A stretch of DNA of 64,000 bases from Microglena sp. YARC (taxonomy: Eukaryota; Chlorophyta; Chlorophyceae; Chlamydomonadales; Chlamydomonadaceae), in assembly GCA_022414725.1 (NCBI GenBank), contig CM039463.1, forward strand, positions 25,472,366 through 25,536,365, read 5' to 3'. Position numbers and translations under genes: made by a program. Shown here one piece after another: positions 1-10,749 of this stretch. The notes below the pieces were generated by a model, which saw only the letters and a list, made by a program, of their open reading frames with translations, had not been told where the DNA came from and did no database searches. Positions within the stretch are counted from its first letter, which is position 1, and each line of letters opens with the position of its first letter.

Positions 1-956
1 CGTGCTGGGGTAGAGTTGGTTGACAATCCGTTGATCGATCTGGATTCGGAGCAGTCACAGCCTGGGGCCTGATGAGTCACAGGGGGCCACATGACTCGGA
101 CTTGGGCCACCTAGGACATCGAAGTCGTTTGACTACGGCCGACTACGGCGCATGCGCACGCCATGATGGGCGCCATGTGGAGCCAAGGACGAGCGCAGTC
201 AGGGATATTTGCAGTCCACTCATCCACGGTATGGAAGGTTCCCATTTCAGGTTTGGATATTAGGGCAGTGCGCTCGTCCTAGGTCCAACTGAAGGAATTT
301 GCTCGGGTGGAGATGAGTGCAAGTGTATCTAACAGACGCCTGTGGTACTCACGTGCAAGAGTGTGGTTCAACCCTACCGGACACGGTGTTTCGAAGTTTT
401 AGCTCGCATTGATGAGTCGAGGATGAGTCGATGCAGCGGAGAAGGGATTGGCCAAATTGCTGAAGCTGGAGGCACAAGCGATGAAGCGACAGAGCCCTAT
501 CCTCCGCAGTTTTCGTGAAGCACACCCAAATCGTAGAAACGCCTTTCGGGTTCTATTCAGATCGCGAGTTCGTTCTTTTTCGTGTGTGTTTCCGCAGGAT
601 ACATATTATTGGGAAGACGAACGTTATTATTTGTATTTCAGTTTGGGGTAGTGAACTCTCACCCCTATAATGAATATCAAATAGCTTTAATTGGGATGGC
701 CGATCTCTGGAGATATTGACAACAGTAAGTTGTAATGCCCTGTCCTATTATCCGTTTTTCTACTGCCGAAGATGGCGAGCAGCCAAAATTGATATGTAAC
801 CAAGTCCAAGTCCAAGTGAGCAGCCAAATTGCTGGTTTGAGCCGTGTAACTAAGTACAAGCTATCCTATGTGGCATAAACAAAATAAGAGACTCAATACA
901 AATGCGAAACGATAACTCATCTTCTGCCGCTGGATACAATATTCCCGTTTTTGTAA
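1..956. other. No gene recognised; repeat-like flank of the LINE
   Basis: An open frame entering from the left edge stops at TGA 70-72 and could be the end of a coding region, but it is too short to identify. At about 755-868 there is a segment with the core GAAGATGGCGAGCAGCC followed by CCAAGT-type short repeats; it matches the tail after the LINE at 9190-9262, so it is probably another retrotransposon 3' tail. Nothing else is recognised. Confidence 0.4.
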
Positions 957-1044
957 CGCACCATACTTCTTCAGGAACTTATGTTGTATATAATGCCTGA
1001 GACGGCTAGCACTCATGAAACACTAATGAAACATGCTTCTGAAT
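957..1044 (+). pseudogene. LINE ORF fragment, upstream of the copia insertion
   Basis: Short open frame (ATG at 981) running into the copia LTR at 1045. If the copia element and one TGAAT copy are removed, this frame continues without a break into the reading frame starting at 7947, which has the features of the C-terminal part of a non-LTR retrotransposon protein. It is therefore the left half of an interrupted older element. A stop codon lies upstream at 954-956 in this frame, so the LINE was already degraded or 5' truncated. Confidence 0.6.
1040..1044. repeat. Target-site duplication TGAAT (left)
   Basis: TGAAT immediately precedes the left LTR at 1045. The same five bases follow the right LTR at 7942-7946. 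A 5-bp duplication is the usual length for LTR-retrotransposon integration. Confidence 0.9.
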
Positions 1045-1411
1045 TATCAGCTATAATCACTTCTAAGAGTGGACAGAGATGTATGCAGCGGAGACAGACG
1101 CGCCAATCTATACACAGAGACGAGAATAGCTTTACAAGCACTGGAGACCCATCAAGGGGCACCAGTGGTGGAAGAGACCGTTGACTATAACCTAACTAGA
1201 ACCTAAGTCAGGTATATCCACATAGAGATGCAACGGTAACCTAGCTGACAGGAAGCTGTCACCACTGAGTCACTCAAAGGATGACACAGTCTGCGGGAAG
1301 CTGTCAGTACGGGAAGCTGTCACAGTACTGTCAGGACCGATAGTTCTAAGGGAGTACAGAAGTAGTCACCAAGTCATAAAACGCGTGAGAGCAACGCAAT
1401 TCATGCTGATA
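1045..1411 (-). repeat. Copia 3' LTR
   Basis: 367-bp direct repeat of 7575-7941. Its termini TATCAG and CTGATA form a 6-bp inverted repeat. Just inside it, on the minus strand, lies a short purine-rich stretch (AGGTGGAG) in the place of a polypurine tract. The inner flank at 1411-1470 also carries a local duplication of the motif ACTCCACCTATG. Confidence 0.93.
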
Positions 1412-1686
1412 CTCCACCTATGACACAGGTGACATACAATACTAGTACTCCACCTATGGCACTGGGGACATAGAACTATATGTAACAATTAAAAAAAAAA
1501 TCAAAGAACTCCGAAAAACGAGAGAACCATGAATGGAACCCAAAGGGTGTAAATGAAGAATGTAACAAGGCAAAAAACCAAAGTTTGCCTAGTGGAGAAA
1601 CTAAATATCTAAGTCGGGTAACAACGGTATAGAAAACCCGATCCGGGAATAGGAACCTAATGCCAATCAAGATAACGAGAGGAACT

Positions 1687-3426
1687 CTAAAATGAACCAA
1701 AAAAAATTCCAGAACACATGTAAGCAAAAGTCAAGAATACATGGAACCAAAAAAATTGGTCTAAGGAGAAGCAGTCATTCCAAACATGCGAATGAACGCC
1801 AGAACACCGCAGGATCAAGGGCTTGGTGAATGGGTCAGCACAGTTATCAACTGTGTTCACATAGGCAACAGCAAGGGAGCCATCCTCCACCAGCTCCTTG
1901 ATGTAGTGATGAATAACATCAATGTGCTTGCTGCGAGGGAGAAGCTGCCAGTCTTTGGCCCAGCTCAGGGATCCTAAGTTATCACCCTGAATGGTAACCA
2001 AATCACAAGGCAGGCCTAGATCCACTCTCAATTTCTTCAACCATTGTACCTCCCTGGCAGCTTGGGACAGGGCCTGATACTCAGCCTCACTAGAGCTAAT
2101 AGCAACGGTAGGCTGCCGCTTGCTCATCCAGTTTACTATGCACCCCCCAGCTAGCACAGCAAAGCCAGTCTGAGACCTCCTGTCAGACCCATCATCAGCA
2201 AAAGAGGAATCACTAAAGACAGTAAAGAGAGAACTCAGGGCTGTGGGTGTAAGTGAGACCCAGGTGGGAATGTGTTCTCAAATACAACAGCAATCTCTTG
2301 GCAGCATTCCAGAGAGAGACTGTAGGTTGAGCAGAAAAACCTGGACAAGTAGCTCACAGCAAAAGAAATATCAGGCCTGGTGCAAGTAGCCAGGTATAGC
2401 AAAAGCACCCACAAGGGAGAGGTACTGGCTATTAGACGGCAGGGTACACCAGGTTCATCAGAAACAGTGGACTTGGACATGGGAGCAGCAAACTTGGGTG
2501 GGGCAGCAGAAGTGAGACCAAACTGCTCCACCAGATCAACAATGTAGGTGTGCTGAGACAGGGTTGATCTGAACACACCTGCCCTCAGAGTCAAGTGTAC
2601 AAGCCATGTCTAAAGAGAGGAACTGAACAGGAACACCCATCTCTTTGACCTCCCATCCAGCTTCTTCCATAGCTTGGATCAGCAACACATACCTATCCAG
2701 CTCACTAAAAGCACAGATGAAATCATCTACATAGGTCAGGACATAGCTCCACCCACCATCAGAATCCTTCCTAAAATACAGAGCAGGTTCAGCCTTGCAC
2801 ATAGTAAAGCCATGTGCAATCAGAACCCGTTTGACATCCCTATTCCAAGCCCTGGGTGCCTGTTTCAAACCATAAAGGGACTTGAGCAGCTTGCACACAA
2901 GGGGAACACCGTGAGGACCAAGTACTTTAAAGCCATCAGGCTGGTGGCAGTACAGGTCCAGACCAGGTTCCAGCTTAGCATTTAGGAATGCAGTCTTGAT
3001 GTCCAGCTGCCTAACAAACATCTTCCTATGAGTGATAGCAGCCAGGAGCACTCTTAGACCTGCTTTAGAGGAGACAGGGGCATATACATCATGAAAGTCC
3101 AGCCCAGGACGCTGCAAAAAACCACGAACCACAAAACGTGCCTTGAAGCGGATTGAACCATCAACTCCAACCTTCCTCACAAACAACCACCTGCCAGACA
3201 GGATCTTCTGCTTGTGAGGCTGTGGAGTGAGAGCCCAAGTGCCATGGGCATGAAGGGAAACCATCTCATCCTTCATAGCAAGAAGCCATTGGTCCCTGTC
3301 AGGATTGGTAGGAAGCATGGCAGCTTTATAGGACAGTTCAGTGGTGGGTGCAGCAGATGCTCCCACGTACAAGCAGTTTACTTGTACACGGGCAGCGGGG
3401 GTATCAGCAGTATCAGCAGTAAACCA
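1687..3426 (-). pseudogene. Copia pol: reverse transcriptase and RNase H
   Basis: Minus-strand coding region for the 3' half of the copia polyprotein. The reverse transcriptase occupies about 3372-2600 and shows the GRWLFVRKVG and QLDIKTAFLN blocks, the KSLYGLKQAPRAW block and the catalytic YVDD box near 2740. The thumb/connection follows in another frame (CTRPDISFAVSYLSRF, near 2340-2390). RNase H follows from about 2240 in a further frame, with ISSSEAEYQAL, RSKHIDVIHHYIKE and NCADPFTKPL. Function in the family is copying element RNA into DNA inside cytoplasmic particles. Two frame changes (near 2590 and 2240) break this copy, so an intact protein is not expected from it. Confidence 0.9.
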
Positions 3427-4127
3427 TTAGTAAAGCCCCCAGCGCAGAACTACTGCCCGGATTGAACAGGGCCGGCCTTATTTGCCTCTAAATCAACGAA
3501 GCCTGGGTCGACCGGAACACCCCAGCCATACGCAGTATCGGAACCAGACCAGTGTTCAAGATCATCACTTGCGTCGTCAGCAAAGGCTACATCGTCACAT
3601 GGGCTATACCCGATTGTTCCACCAGGAACGGCAGACGGCGAGGTGTTCAACAACACCGAGCCATCCAAGGCGGCGGAGGTTGGTGACTATTAGGCGATGG
3701 ACCTGTAAGAGGCTCCACCATGATCTGAGGCTGCCTTAATCCTAGAGCTTCACCGACGGAACGTGGCGCAGAGGAGGGCCTGGCGACCCCCTGAGATTCG
3801 GCTAAGATTTTGTCCGTAGGAACCGCAGAAACTCGCCCGCCCAGTGCTTTCTCACGCAATACAGTACCACTGGCCCCTGACCTAGTTCGCAGAGTCATCC
3901 TATGGCCAGGACAGTGGTCAACAAGTGGGGAAAGCAAAGGATCTAGGGAACTCACTGCAGCCTCAGGCATGTGTCCGTTGATAGCGGCAGGGATGCTAGA
4001 GACATACGGTGACCCATCATAGGGAGGAAGCCCAGGAATGCAGTTATGATCAAACTGCTCATAGAAGAGTACATCACGACTCTCTACGACCTGGCGCAAC
4101 TTTGGAACCCAAACAAATAACCCTTAC
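3427..4127 (-). pseudogene. Copia pol: linker between integrase and reverse transcriptase
   Basis: Open frames on the minus strand (3647-4099 and 3450-3668) are low-complexity, rich in Ser, Pro and Gly, with no catalytic motif. The position matches the variable region between the integrase core and the reverse transcriptase in Ty1/copia polyproteins. The two frames overlap and are offset, another sign of frame damage. Confidence 0.6.
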
Positions 4128-5470
4128 TCACCAGAGAGTACCCAACCAGTCTACCAGATAACGCCTTTCGTCCAGCTTGTTACGTTTCTTCCCATTGACT
4201 AACGTAACGTAGCAGGGGCAACCAAACACACGCAACAACGACACATCAGGCACGATCCCATAAAACAAATCATAGGGTGTTTTGTCTCCCTGATTGGGGC
4301 AGCCGATTACGAAGGTAAACAAGCAGCTAGGAAGGCATAGGGCCAGAAAGACTTAGCTAGTTTAGACTCCAGGTGGATGCTCCTAGCGACAGACTGTAAG
4401 ACCCCATTATACCGTTCCACAGTTGCATTCTGCTGCGCAGTGTATGCCAACGATAACTCATGTACTGCCCCAACCGAAATAAGCCAGTCCTCGAACCATG
4501 TAACAATAAACTCCTTGGCCCTGTCAGATCTCAGACATTTAAAGGCAAAACCCATGTAGTTGATTCATCCATCTGAGGATGATAGTTTGGACTGCTAAGG
4601 GAGCCTCATCCCTGGTTCTCAAGCACAGTACTTCAGCATAGCCAGAGTACTGATCTGTGAGACACAGAATATAAAACTCCCCACGCAGGCCCCTAATGTG
4701 AACAGGTCCCATAATATCTAAGTGAAGCCGTTGGAGAGGTGCACGGATCTCAGTTTTTGCTTTCTTTAGGAAAAGGGAGACGTTTGCCCTTTGCCTTCTG
4801 ACAAGCATCACAAGGGATCTTAGCCATCCTTTCCACCTGACGAAGACTGAGGGGTAAGTTCTTAACCATACCCTTATCAACAAGTCTGTGTAAGGCATGA
4901 TAGCCGGGGTGACCCAACCGCCTATGCCACAACCATGCAGGAGTGGTAGGGATAACAACTCCACCGTCCTCATCAACATCAAGTGCAAAAGCAGGATAAT
5001 CGTCAGCAACCCTCAAACAGTCCCGACTGGTGTTACAAGGTCTACAGGCAAACTTGTACACACCATCACTAGATGCAGGAAAAGACCAGAGAACAGAAGA
5101 GCCCTGAGTGGCAGTGCAAGTAAGACTATCAAAAGAAACCTGGCAGTGGAGAGAATGAGCCACAGCATTTACTGACAGGAGGTTCACTGGACAGTGAGGG
5201 ATGTATAGAGAACATTGGTAAGAGTGATGGATGTTGGTAACCAATCACTACATAACACAATGGATCCCTTACCCTCAGACCGTTGAACCACCCCATCACC
5301 AAATCGAACTGCTGGCCCAACAGCAGAAGCCTTATACATAGTGAACAAAGATTTATCACCTGTGATAGACATTCCAGCTCCAGAGTCCACATGCCAGACA
5401 CCCTCAGAAAGACTCGGGCTACACACGTTAGAGAACTTAGTTGTGCAAGAGAATAGGACAGAGCGTACCT
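4128..5470 (-). pseudogene. Copia pol: aspartic protease, zinc finger and integrase
   Basis: Reading on the minus strand: retroviral-type aspartic protease with the WHVDSGAGMSITGD active-site block near 5390-5350; GAG-pre-integrase HHCC finger (LWHRRLGHPGYHAL ... CDACQKAKGKR) near 4950-4770; integrase core with DIMGP carrying the first Asp near 4700, RSDRAKEF with the second Asp near 4530, and NATVERYNG with the Glu near 4430; then the typical KTPYDLFYG...LRVFGCPCYV block near 4280-4210. The pieces lie in at least three frames, with breaks near 5200, 4780, 4550 and 4315. The role in the family is proteolytic maturation and insertion of the cDNA. Confidence 0.9.
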
Positions 5471-7537
5471 CCTAGTTCTTGGACATGGCATACCCATCAA
5501 TCTGAGCCTGCAAGGAGGACAACTGCCGGCGAGTCAACGAACCTGGAAGTGCCAAGGCAATGGGCACGGGTTCACCGCCCGGTACACCAGGCTTGGACCT
5601 TTTCAGGTGCGGATGCTTCGTCCAGCAACGGTCCTCCGAGTGGGTCGTTTTGGAAGGACAGGGGCCCCAAGTGCAATCCAAGTGCCTCTTGGGAGCCCCG
5701 GAACTCTGAGAACCAGACCCCGGCCACGCTGGATGGCAGCATGGGCAGGGACTGGGGAGAGTCACGGGACCAACCAGGATGCCTTGGATCAGACCTGGGG
5801 AGAGACACATTCAAAAAATCTAATGATCTATATGCTGCAAGACAGGTCCAGTAATCAACAGTTTTGTTCTGGTACAGCTCGAAACCAAATTGTAGGCGCA
5901 GCGAATCGAAGCGAGGGTGAGTGATGCCATTGATAATCGTGTGCATCGCGTGACGTTGCGGTTGCGGGTATCCCGCACTGCGAAGGTCAGTACACAACTG
6001 CCGCACCCTGCGGAAGAACACGTCTACAGGTTCAGAATTGTTCATAGTTACACTACGAAGCTCAACAAGCATGAGGGGGACACGAGCAGCAAGGGTATCA
6101 GAATGCTGCCTCTTGATATGCACAAAGATATCGCGAGGCGTAGCAAAATCCTGATAGACCTGTACCATCGGTTCCGTCATGTTTGCTAGCATCATCGTGA
6201 GACACATGAACTCCTGGCGCGCAAGGGCAGGGTACTAAATCCTAACAGGGCAGGATCTACATGAGACTGACTAGGAGAGGCCGGTGGTGATGCAGCAGGG
6301 GAAGCCGGCGAAACATCGTACATCGCGCGAACAGCCAGAAAGTACTCAGCAGCGATGCCAGCATCATACGCACGCTGGTCATCAAGGTTTCTAATCTCAC
6401 CCAAGGAACTCGCAACACGCACAAGTAGCTCGAAATCTGGCCTAGGAGGAACAAAGCTGAGAGGGACTGAAACAAACTGGTACTTGCGAAGATTCGCATT
6501 TCTAACACCAGATCCACCAAAGGTTGCACCACCAGGACGAGGGTAGGAAATACCCGCCTGCACAGGCCCGAGAAAAGCACGGCTAGCATGGCCCAACTCA
6601 GAGAAAATCATCACCCGCGGATCCCCCTTCTGATTTACATTAGCCCTAGTGCCGCCTGATCCATCCTACCGTACAAAGTGCGGTCCAAAGAGTCACCAGC
6701 ATTCTGCTCCTGGCGAACAAGGCGGGACATCCGCACATCCATGGTCATAGGACGGGAGCCATCAAGCAGGTGCTCCCAGGATAAGCATCCCAGTGAGCGA
6801 GTAGGGTAAAGCGGCAAGGGGGGAGGAAAAGGAGAAGGGGAAGGGGGCAGATCCACTGGTGGAAGTGGAGGTGGCTCCAGGGAGGGGTCAGCAGCAGCGC
6901 TGGAGACACTCGCAGCAGCAGTCTCGCGAGACCGAGTGTTGTAGCCACCAGACGGTGGAACAGGAGGAGCAGACGGAGGCCTCAAGACAGGAGGAGGAGG
7001 CGCCAGTGGATGCTCAAACACTGGAGAATCAAAGACACGAGTGGCAGAGGAGGGAGAAACTCCACCGAAGTCACTACTCGGTAGATCTGCTCTTCGTCGT
7101 CATCCTCAGTGTTGTCAGTGTAGTAACCATCTCCATGCTTATGACGAGCAAGATCAGCATGGTCATAGGAGAAGCGAGCATCAGCAGGCGGAGGAGAACT
7201 CCTGTACTTGATGATCTGTGTCGAGACACAGCATAGACGCATCAGAATATCCTCTACCTCAGGACGGAGGCGTTGGATAAGAGGAGAAGGAGGGAGAGAA
7301 ATGGTGGGATGGCTGGGGGGATGGCTTCCATGATGGCGGAAGGAGACTCATCTAAGGCAGCAGAGGCCTGCTGCGCACAATCATCAAGCCAATCCGTGGG
7401 AACACGGATCTTGAAAGGAAGAATCCGGTCGCAGCCATTAGAGAATAATGACGCTCTCCATACCACGCGACCAAGACAAACCATTCTGTGGGGTAAGCTT
7501 CTCGAAGCCGGCAGGAGGCCCCACGAGGAAGTTGCAT
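5471..7537 (-). pseudogene. Copia gag-like region
   Basis: The first ATG after the 5' LTR in the sense direction is at 7537, 38 bases inside it, and probably starts gag. The region then runs through a Pro-rich segment (7021-6635), a segment with ELLVRVASSLGEIRNLDDQR (about 6430-6370) and a conserved gag-core-like part (VYQDFATPRDIFVHIKRQHS, LRSVTMNNSEPVDVFFRRVR; 6160-6000). Near 5640 a degenerate zinc knuckle is visible (a Cys-Cys-His-Cys series ending HSEDRCWTKHP), with spacing C-x4-C-x5-H-x4-C rather than the usual C-x2-C-x4-H-x4-C. The frame shifts several times. Gag would form the particle that packages element RNA. Confidence 0.7.
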
Positions 7538-7574
7538 TATAAAGCAGTGGTAGAAAGAGATGAAGCCCGTAACC

Positions 7575-7941
7575 TATCAGCTATAATCACTTCTAAGAGT
7601 GGACAGAGATGTATGCAGCGGAGACAGACGCGCCAATCTATACACAGAGACGAGAATAGCTTTACAAGCACTGGAGACCCATCAAGGGGCACCAGTGGTG
7701 GAAGAGACCGTTGACTATAACCTAACTAGAACCTAAGTCAGGTATATCCACATAGAGATGCAACGGTAACCTAGCTGACAGGAAGCTGTCACCACTGAGT
7801 CACTCAAAGGATGACACAGTCTGCGGGAAGCTGTCAGTACGGAAGCCTGTCACAGTACTGTCAGGACCGATAGTTCTAAGGGAGTACAGAAGTAGTCACC
7901 AAGTCATAAAACGCGTGAGAGCAACGCAATTCATGCTGATA
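7575..7941 (-). repeat. Copia 5' LTR
   Basis: Second copy of the 367-bp LTR; as the upstream LTR of a minus-strand element it would hold the promoter. The sequence just downstream on the minus strand, GGTTACGGGCTTCATC, is in the primer-binding-site position; I cannot match it to a specific tRNA. Confidence 0.92.
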
Positions 7942-7946
7942 TGAAT
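7942..7946. repeat. Target-site duplication TGAAT (right)
   Basis: Exact copy of the left TGAAT at 1040-1044, directly after the LTR terminus CTGATA. Confidence 0.9.
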
Positions 7947-9078
7947 ACGCAGGTCGGCCTTTTTTTGCCGGGATCAAGCGTGTAACAGATATTGGTGAAG
8001 AGTATACACTTGAGGAGAGACCACACGCCATGCGGTGGCTGTTCCAGTCTTTTGCCCTTTCTGCTGGAATGTATGGCTCTCAAATCTGGAGCACTGGTCT
8101 CATTCAACATCTTATTGGTGCTACCAACACAGACAAAGTAGCATCTACAGATATCCACATGAGGCATTCTGGTTTTATGAAACTCTTAGGAGTGAAGCGA
8201 TTTGTGCCTCAACGCATTGCGTTAAACGAAACAGGCCAATCCCCAATGCACTATTACTAGTTGAAGTCAGTGATTAAATTATGGAACTCTATGGTGAAAT
8301 ACTGTGATAGTAATTCTAGCATGATGAGGGACGTTGCCCTTGCCGATCTCAATATAGCCAGAGAACGCCAAGACTGTTGGAGCAAGGATGTGTCTGATGC
8401 CCTAGCGACGTTGTACTCTTTGGAAGATTCCCAGGATGAATCTTTGGCCACCAATTTACATGGAGGTGTGGGACCTTTGAAACTTAAACCAGTTAACTGG
8501 AACAAAGTGGGAAAAGTCCTATTCTCCAATCATCTTTTCTTGTACTACAGTACTCAGTCTTCAGATACACGCCCTAGAGATGAAATCTCAGGATCACAAG
8601 GAAGGAAGAATGCTGTGTACCAGACCTGGATGTCCTCCTCACGGGATGAGAGTGGAAAACCTGAGATGCTCAATTATCTCATCCGAGACCTACCTAACAA
8701 GGTTGTGCGTAATATGTCTAATTACATTACATTACATGTTAAAGTCTACTAATATGATTTATAACTTCCTCCCACTACCTAAAAGTGGAAACTGATAGAT
8801 GGAAACGTCCAATTGTGCCCTGGAAAGATCGAGTGTGCCACCTTTGTGATTATGGAACAGTTCAAGATGAACACCATGTGGGTTTTTAATGTACTGACGA
8901 AGCCTTGCTGAATTCGAGAAGAAAGTATCAGAGCCTGATTTCACAATCGGAGAGCAAAATGATTCCTCTACATTGTATGATGTGCAACCCAGAAGTTGAA
9001 GGGCGAGGAAAGCCTCTTGTGTTCATCCATGAATGTATGAAAAGACTGGATCAAGTCTTTTTTGATAGGTTTGAATAG
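7947..9078 (+). pseudogene. Non-LTR retrotransposon ORF, C-terminal part
   Basis: Plus-strand remnant that resumes exactly after the copia target duplication. It contains RWLFQSFALSAGMYGSQIW and KLLGVKRFVPQRIALNETG, then a helical segment, then a C-terminal Cys/His cluster (RVCHLCDYGTVQDEHHVGF near 8835-8890), as is common at the end of LINE-type polymerases. Stops and frame shifts occur near 8260, 8745 and 8888; the frame then resumes and ends at TAG 9076-9078. The RT core itself is not present, so the element is 5' truncated. Read as a dead LINE copy, older than the copia insertion it carries. Confidence 0.75.
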
Positions 9079-9265
9079 GTTATTTTTGGTGTACTGTTTT
9101 TTCGTTCAGAAGAAGAGGAATATTTTCAAAAACAATGAAAATAAAAGTGATTTGTTCGAGTTTACATTTTCTGGTAATATTCTTTTTTACTGCCGAAGAC
9201 GGCGAGCAGCCAAATTGCTGGCTGAAGCTATGTAACCAAGTTCAAGTTCAAGTTCAGAGCAGCCA
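9079..9265 (+). repeat. LINE 3' tail with GAAGACGGCGAGCAGCC core
   Basis: Follows the LINE stop codon. It contains TGCCGAAGACGGCGAGCAGC and ends in repeated CAAGTT hexamers, typical of microsatellite-like LINE 3' ends. Related cores occur at 755-868, 20395-20455 and 22030-22090. Confidence 0.6.
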
Positions 9266-9651
9266 CAAAGGCTGGAGCCATATTAGTTCAAGTGCGACAT
9301 ACGCCCGTAAAGTGTGCAGCAATAGAACCAGAGTCCGGTACAAGCGGTTTGTAGTAACAGATGAACTCACTAATTGATAGTGGAGGTACTTGGCACAAGC
9401 TAACAGGTTTGTAAAATAAAGTATTAGGTGTTCCATCCTTAATACAGGTTCTGCACTTGTGTGCCCACAATTCTTCTCCTGCGTACAGGCGTACAACAGA
9501 TCATCCGAAAATTAAACAATCCCCTAAGATTCTCATGGATGATAAGATCACACACATACATTTAGATCGCAGGTTGCAAGCAAGAGAAGACAGTGCAACA
9601 AGTAGAATGAACAAAGCAGGTTAGCGCCCAGTCCCAGGCATACATAAAAAG
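9266..9651. other. No feature recognised
   Basis: I see no exon, motif or clear repeat in this stretch; the short open frames on both strands look random. Confidence 0.4.
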
Positions 9652-9830
9652 TAATGTTAACGCCTGGTGGGGCGTGGTATTAAGGGAGCCCTGCCTTTCG
9701 GCGGTAGGGAACGGGCTGCTACTCTACCAGGGCAAAGCTACCATGGCAGTTGACAGCGACCACAAACACTAAAGCGCACCCGGTTGTTCTAGGAGCTCTG
9801 CCACTGAGCCATTCATCGAATGGAGATCCT
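9652..9830 (-). mobile_element. tRNA-derived SINE copy
   Basis: On the minus strand the element starts with an exact polymerase III A-box TGGCTCAGTGG (9811-9801) and ends with a segment CTTAATACCACGCCCC...AGGCGTT. The same 3' segment occurs at 24846-24912 and 39103-39215, and a diverged version follows an A/B-box head at 37523-37730. The B box is not clear in this copy. Confidence 0.6.
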
Positions 9831-10394
9831 GACATACATACTAAACTCGCACCGAACGCCTTCTACCTGAGCATACATGATTAATACCAGATATACATAT
9901 TTGCAACTGGCTTACCGAGTACCCTGATCTACGAGGCAATCTACAAGCTAGGGCAAGGACTAATGAGCAAACACTTGCAAAGGCACCCTGGTACAAGCGT
10001 TGACCTGCTTCTAACTAACTTGTAGCGGGTAGCATAGTTCCTTTAGCCTATTTGGGTTACCCCTAGACTGTCACAGCACACGTAGTAGCATGCATACAAG
10101 CATGCATAGGCTTTATATAGCATACATAAATATCTTATTATTTGATGTAAGTATCTCAATGGAGGGCCAAAGAAAATTAAATTCCCGGACAGAAAACATC
10201 TGGGCTTGCCAGACACCACAATATCCTATTAAGGACCAGCGCTGGGCGCTAGCACTAAGGCAGGGTTCAACCCCATGCAGACCTACAGGCTATTATTCCA
10301 GTCTACAGGCCCTATTCCAGCTATCCGTCAGGTGGGATGGGATCTTACTAAAAGATCACCAAGCCACTATAGAAGCATGCTCAGCAATGCCCAA
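9831..10394. other. No gene recognised
   Basis: Intergenic. A short phrase near 10355-10395 (GATCACCAAGCCAC, then GAAGCATGC) is repeated at 10609-10640, flanking the inverted-repeat element. No coding signal. Confidence 0.4.
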
Positions 10395-10590
10395 GAGCAT
10401 AGCTTTTCTTTTTCGCTACGAGCAGCAGCTTCTAGGCAGCTCCCCTAACTTCCTATTCAGCTTCACCTAATGAGACCCAGTGCACTTGTAAGCTAGTACA
10501 ACCAGCTGTACAGAAGTGCTGAAATATTCGGGTATAGCACAGTGGCTGGCCTGGGGAGCTACCTAGAAGCTGCTTTGAAAAGCCGAAATG
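10395..10590. mobile_element. Inverted-repeat (MITE-like) element copy
   Basis: Left arm AGCTTTTCTTTTTCGCTACG continuing through AGCAGCAGCTTCTAGGCAGC; right arm near 10552-10590 is its inverted copy (GGGGAGCTACCTAGAAGCTG). A related, more symmetrical copy is at 22285-22495, and decayed ones at 39336-39376, 42112-42200, 43425-43610 and 57105-57200. Classified by structure only; I could not find a convincing target duplication. Confidence 0.55.
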
Positions 10591-10749
10591 AGAACCCCTG
10601 ATTCGAAGATCACCAAGCCACGATAAAAGCATGCCCAGCAATGTCCAAGAGCCAAACCAGGTACCACGATTCTTCCGGATTTCTGGGACTAGCTTCCTAG
10701 TGTCTGGCCACTGCTTCCATAGCCGGCAACAGGAAGCAGGAGGCATATG

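Larger units (their letters stand above)
1045..7941 (-). mobile_element. Full-length Ty1/copia LTR retrotransposon, probably defective
   Basis: A 6897-bp element bounded by two 367-bp direct repeats and a perfect TGAAT target duplication. On the minus strand the order is LTR, gag-like, aspartic protease, GAG-pre-integrase zinc finger, integrase, reverse transcriptase, RNase H, LTR. Integrase before reverse transcriptase is the diagnostic Ty1/copia order. The LTRs begin TATCAG and end CTGATA instead of the usual TG...CA; TA...TA ends are a known rare non-canonical class. The LTRs differ only at two indel positions near 1311 and 7841, which implies a young insertion, yet the coding region is spread over several frames with stops. 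It may be a defective copy mobilised in trans, or carry sequencing indels. It sits inside a non-LTR retrotransposon. Confidence 0.95.

Noticed and set aside
1..72. C-terminal end of a polyprotein entering from the left edge
   Set aside because: Only 23 codons with no motif; cannot be supported.
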